A stretch of DNA of 38,093 nt from Gemmataceae bacterium (lineage in GTDB: Bacteria; Planctomycetota; Planctomycetia; Gemmatales; Gemmataceae): contig JAQGHQ010000355.1 in the NCBI GenBank assembly GCA_028288765.1, forward strand, positions 1 to 38,093. The letters run 5' to 3'. A model generated the notes under the pieces. The model did no database searches. It was not told the origin of the DNA and saw nothing but the letters and a program-made list of their open reading frames with translations. The position numbers were made by a program, and so were the translations under genes. How positions within the stretch are numbered: the first letter of the stretch is position 1; each line of letters opens with the position of its first letter. Below, piece by piece: positions 37,715 through 38,093 of this stretch.

Positions 37715-38093
37715 CGCGGACGTTCGCGCCGTTCGGCCGGGCGGCGGGTCGCGGGTCGCGTGTCGGGTGTCGCGTGTCGGGGGCGGGGGTGTTGGTTGGC
37801 GGGGGTGTGTTGGTTGGCGGGGGGTGTGTCGGCCGCCGGGGGTATGTGTGGGCCGCCGGGGGTGTCGCTGCGCTCAACCCCCGGCTACTCGCTGCGACCC
37901 CGCCGGGGTCGGGATACCCATCCGCCCCATTGCAATGAACCCGGACCGACGGCCGGGTACGCAGAACCGGACGACCCCACCGGGGTCGCAGCGAGTAGCC
38001 GGGGGTTGAGCGCAGCGACACCCCCGGCGGCCCACACATACCCCCGGCGGCCGACACACCCCCCCGCCGCCGACGCCCCCCCCGCGCCGGCGG
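37715..38093. repeat. about 84-bp inverted repeat at the right end of the window
   Basis: The left arm 37819-37902 (GGGGGGTGTGTCGGCCGCC and on) and right arm 37981-38064 are almost perfect complements around a 78-nt loop. The arms contain the block CAACCCCCGGCTACTCGCTG with CGACCCCG/CGGGGTCG. GTGTTGGTTGGCGGGG is repeated just before it (37787-37823). No gene is supported after 37714. Confidence 0.85.

Noticed and set aside
36583..37938. 451-codon plus-strand frame overlapping the MBL gene
   Set aside because: The MBL motifs are in the other frame; this one is Arg/Gly/Pro-rich shadow.

Overview
The window is GC-rich bacterial chromosome that reads as a planctomycete of the Gemmata group (Gemmataceae). 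The evidence is family content: a PVC-type c-heme/beta-propeller protein fused to a DUF1080 domain, a TIGR02996 protein, tandem membrane-anchored Ser/Thr kinases with a planctomycete-style N-terminal extension, TadE-like pilins, an STN-domain protein, and a very high load of modular palindromic repeats. The assignment is inference from these families; no rRNA or tRNA gene was found.

Layout. 1-2.5 kb: STN-domain secreted protein (-) and a membrane-anchored unknown (+). 2.8-6.4 kb: periplasmic trypsin-like protease with TPRs and two TadE-like pilin genes, all on -. 6.7-10 kb: two paralogous Ser/Thr kinases (+). 10-13.1 kb: UbiA-type prenyltransferase (-), MFS transporter and a small unknown (+). 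13.2-18.7 kb: a heavy-metal efflux locus (Cys-rich secreted protein, CzcB-like adaptor, CzcA-like pump) in which long inverted repeats sit in every gap, at stop codons, and even in frame inside the pump gene. 18.9-21.7 kb: a secreted protein with four internal repeats and an HTH protein whose tail is made of dispersed repeats, both on -. 22.1-23.0 kb: a compact ArsR/SRPBCC operon with an operator lying inside its promoter. 23.3-24.1 kb: a Tat-type metallophosphoesterase. 24.2-25.1 kb: a repeat-rich gap.

25.2-28.5 kb is the most unusual part. A run of short, unrelated, same-strand (-) genes of differing base composition is separated by sequences with the architecture of integron attC sites (two clear, two or three degenerate or atypical), with no integrase in view. 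I interpret it as an integron gene-cassette array lacking an integrase (CALIN). Its cargo includes a triosephosphate-isomerase fold that has lost its catalytic residues, an AT-rich two-TM protein with a beta-rich soluble domain, a TIGR02996 protein, a probable lipoprotein and unknown proteins.

28.6-37.7 kb: a large secreted glycoside-hydrolase-like protein, the PVC heme/DUF1080 protein (both -) and an MBL-fold hydrolase (+). The window ends in a long inverted repeat. Most genes are single units; real operons appear to be arsR-SRPBCC and the efflux set. The polysaccharide-type hydrolase and the DUF1080/heme protein suggest extracellular carbohydrate breakdown.
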